Assembly: GCA_021106775.1 (NCBI GenBank)
Contig: JAIOTL010000305.1
Coordinates: forward strand, 1 to 7,087
DNA length: 7,087 nt
Source of the DNA: Planctomycetota bacterium
Lineage (GTDB): Bacteria > Planctomycetota > UBA8742 > SKZP01 > JAIOTL01
Direction of reading: 5' to 3'
Shown piece after piece: positions 5,926-7,087 of this stretch. Every line of letters begins with the position of its first letter. Position 1 is the first letter of the stretch. The notes under the pieces were generated by a model that ran no database searches, had not been told where the DNA came from, and saw only the letters and a list, made by a program, of their open reading frames with translations. The position numbers were made by a program, and so were the translations under genes.

Positions 5926-7083
5926 ATGAAAGCAGACCCAAAGGGAGTTCTGAGCGGTATTCATTACCTTGACGGCGATCATGCATGTGCTGAGGGTGCA
6001 ATTAGCGCTGGATGCCGATTTTTCGCGGGTTATCCAATCACACCGTCAACAGAGATTGCTGAACGTATTGCAGCAAGATTTCCGCTTGTGGGTGGAATTT
6101 TTATACAAATGGAAGACGAGCTTGCATCCATGGCAGCAATTTTAGGCGGCGCATGGGCTGGTAAGAAATCGATGTCCGTAACTTCTGGTCCCGGATTCTC
6201 GCTGATGATGGAAAATTTCGGGCTTGGAATCATGATGGAAGTACCATGCGTTCTGGTCAACGTTCAGCGTGGTGGTCCGTCAACTGGGCTTCCCACAATG
6301 GTCGGGCAAGCGGATATGATGCAGGCACGCTGGGGTTCGCACGGTGATTATGAAGTTATCGCACTTGCTCCTGATTCTCCTCAGGAAGCCTACGATTTCA
6401 CAATCATAGCTTTCAATCTTGCCGAGAAATACCGTACGCCGGTGCTTGTAATGATGGACGAATGCGTAGGGCATATGACCGAGAAGGTGATAATTCCTGA
6501 TGCTTCTGAGATTGACATTGTTGACCGGAAATATACCGACCTTTCACCCGCCGAATATAAACCGTACAAACCTGACGCGAATCTCGTACCGCCGATATGC
6601 GAAATTGGCACTGGTTACAACATTCACACAACAGGTTTGACTCACGATGAAAACGGATATCCTGTTATGTCCGAACAGACTCAAGCTGAGCTGATTCCAC
6701 GACTCGTCAACAAAATCAAGCAAAACGCTGACGACATAATCATTGTCAAGGAAACGGACATCGAAGACGCAGATGTTGTGCTGATTTCCTTCGGCATCTC
6801 GTCGCGAGTCGCTCACGGTGCTCGGAGACTAGCGAAAAACAAGGGTTTGAAGGTGGGACATTTACGCCTCATCACCGTTTGGCCCTTCCCTGAAAAACGC
6901 ATCAGTGAACTTGCCAGGCGCGTAAAAGGATTTGTGATGGTAGAGAACAATCTCGGGCAGGTCTTTTTGGAGCTTGAACGGGTTGTGAAAAACGATGCAA
7001 AATGCGTGCTGGCGGGGCATGCAGGCGGAACGGTACATAATCCGACGGATATTGTTGAGAAAATCGAGGAGGTGCTCCGTTGA
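5926..7083 (+). CDS. korA: 2-oxoacid (probably 2-oxoglutarate):ferredoxin oxidoreductase alpha subunit
   Basis: The 385-residue alpha subunit of a cytoplasmic thiamine-diphosphate enzyme that interconverts 2-oxoglutarate plus CoA and succinyl-CoA plus CO2 using ferredoxin. The N-terminal pyrimidine-binding domain shows ACAEGAISAGCRFFAGYPITPSTE split as ACAEGA (20-25) and GYPITPSTE (35-43), the MEDELAS catalytic-glutamate segment (62-68), TSGPGFSLM (86-94), QRGGPSTGLPT (114-124) and WGSHGD (136-141). The C-terminal transketolase-C-like domain spans about 270-385, with WPFPE (319-323) and a VENN segment (339-342). The protein is full length for KorA. Upstream there is only an A-rich run (AAAGAAAAAAA) rather than a clear Shine-Dalgarno, so translation may depend on korD or on unstructured mRNA. 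Branched-chain (Vor) enzymes share most of these motifs, so the 2-oxoglutarate substrate is likely, not proven. The stop overlaps a probable korB start. Confidence 0.93.
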   Translation: MKADPKGVLSGIHYLDGDHACAEGAISAGCRFFAGYPITPSTEIAERIAARFPLVGGIFIQMEDELASMAAILGGAWAGKKSMSVTSGPGFSLMMENFGLGIMMEVPCVLVNVQRGGPSTGLPTMVGQADMMQARWGSHGDYEVIALAPDSPQEAYDFTIIAFNLAEKYRTPVLVMMDECVGHMTEKVIIPDASEIDIVDRKYTDLSPAEYKPYKPDANLVPPICEIGTGYNIHTTGLTHDENGYPVMSEQTQAELIPRLVNKIKQNADDIIIVKETDIEDADVVLISFGISSRVAHGARRLAKNKGLKVGHLRLITVWPFPEKRISELARRVKGFVMVENNLGQVFLELERVVKNDAKCVLAGHAGGTVHNPTDIVEKIEEVLR

Positions 7084-7087
7084 CAAA
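7080..7087 (+). CDS. korB: Probable start of the beta subunit of the same oxidoreductase (3'-partial)
   Basis: A TTG at 7080-7082 overlaps the korA stop as TTGA and is preceded seven nt upstream by a strong ribosome-binding site (GAGGAGGTG, 7066-7074). That site lies inside the korA end, where it serves no other start in the window. The first residues would read Met-Thr, and only two full codons are visible. The beta (thiamine-diphosphate and catalytic) subunit is what normally follows korA. The identity rests on context and the start signal only; an ATG further downstream is an alternative. Confidence 0.45.

Noticed and set aside
6030..7086. Minus-strand frames inside korA
   Set aside because: They are antisense to conserved KorA motifs and have no independent start signals or recognisable domains.

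Overview
The window carries five protein-coding genes plus the first bases of a sixth. All belong to recognisable families of central and energy metabolism or transport. The gene set suggests an anaerobic or fermentative bacterium: a K+-dependent membrane pyrophosphatase of the Na+-pumping lineage, a ferredoxin-linked 2-oxoacid oxidoreductase in korDAB order, a bacterial IspA-type prenyl synthase and a sodium:neurotransmitter-symporter-family protein. The pyrophosphatase resembles, from memory, those of Bacteroides-type organisms. The intergenic hairpin repeats recall those of FCB and PVC phyla. I would not assign a phylum with confidence. I see no phage, plasmid, transposase, CRISPR, rRNA or tRNA sequence.

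Layout. Positions 1-2504 (+) hold hppA, cut by the left window edge: the codons before the first ATG still read Gly-Ala in frame, and the first membrane helix is missing. A clear intrinsic terminator follows at 2534-2563, then a 76-bp nested hairpin repeat at 2575-2650. On the minus strand lie ispA (2670-3605) and, upstream of it, a divergent NSS-family transporter (3740-5341). Between these two is a 133-bp element with terminal inverted repeats and two internal hairpins (3622-3754), whose right arm encodes the last codons and stop of the transporter. A 204-bp divergent spacer (5342-5545) holds a good promoter for the transporter, two inverted repeats and a weaker promoter for the plus-strand operon. 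Positions 5546-7083 (+) hold korD and korA. A probable korB start (TTG) overlaps the korA stop at the right edge.

How the genes could work together (inference). KorDAB(C) interconverts a 2-oxoacid, probably 2-oxoglutarate, and its acyl-CoA using reduced ferredoxin. IspA releases pyrophosphate at each condensation, and HppA can recover part of that energy as a Na+ and/or H+ gradient, which could drive secondary transport. Divergent and convergent orientations, a terminator and repeats separate the genes, so they form at least three transcription units rather than one dedicated system.

The points most worth a second look are an approximately 70-residue insertion in the catalytic loop 15-16 of the pyrophosphatase, the apparent loss of canonical Na+-site and substrate-site residues in the NSS-family protein, and the two intergenic repeat elements flanking ispA. 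I do not see convincing evidence of an undescribed multi-gene system.
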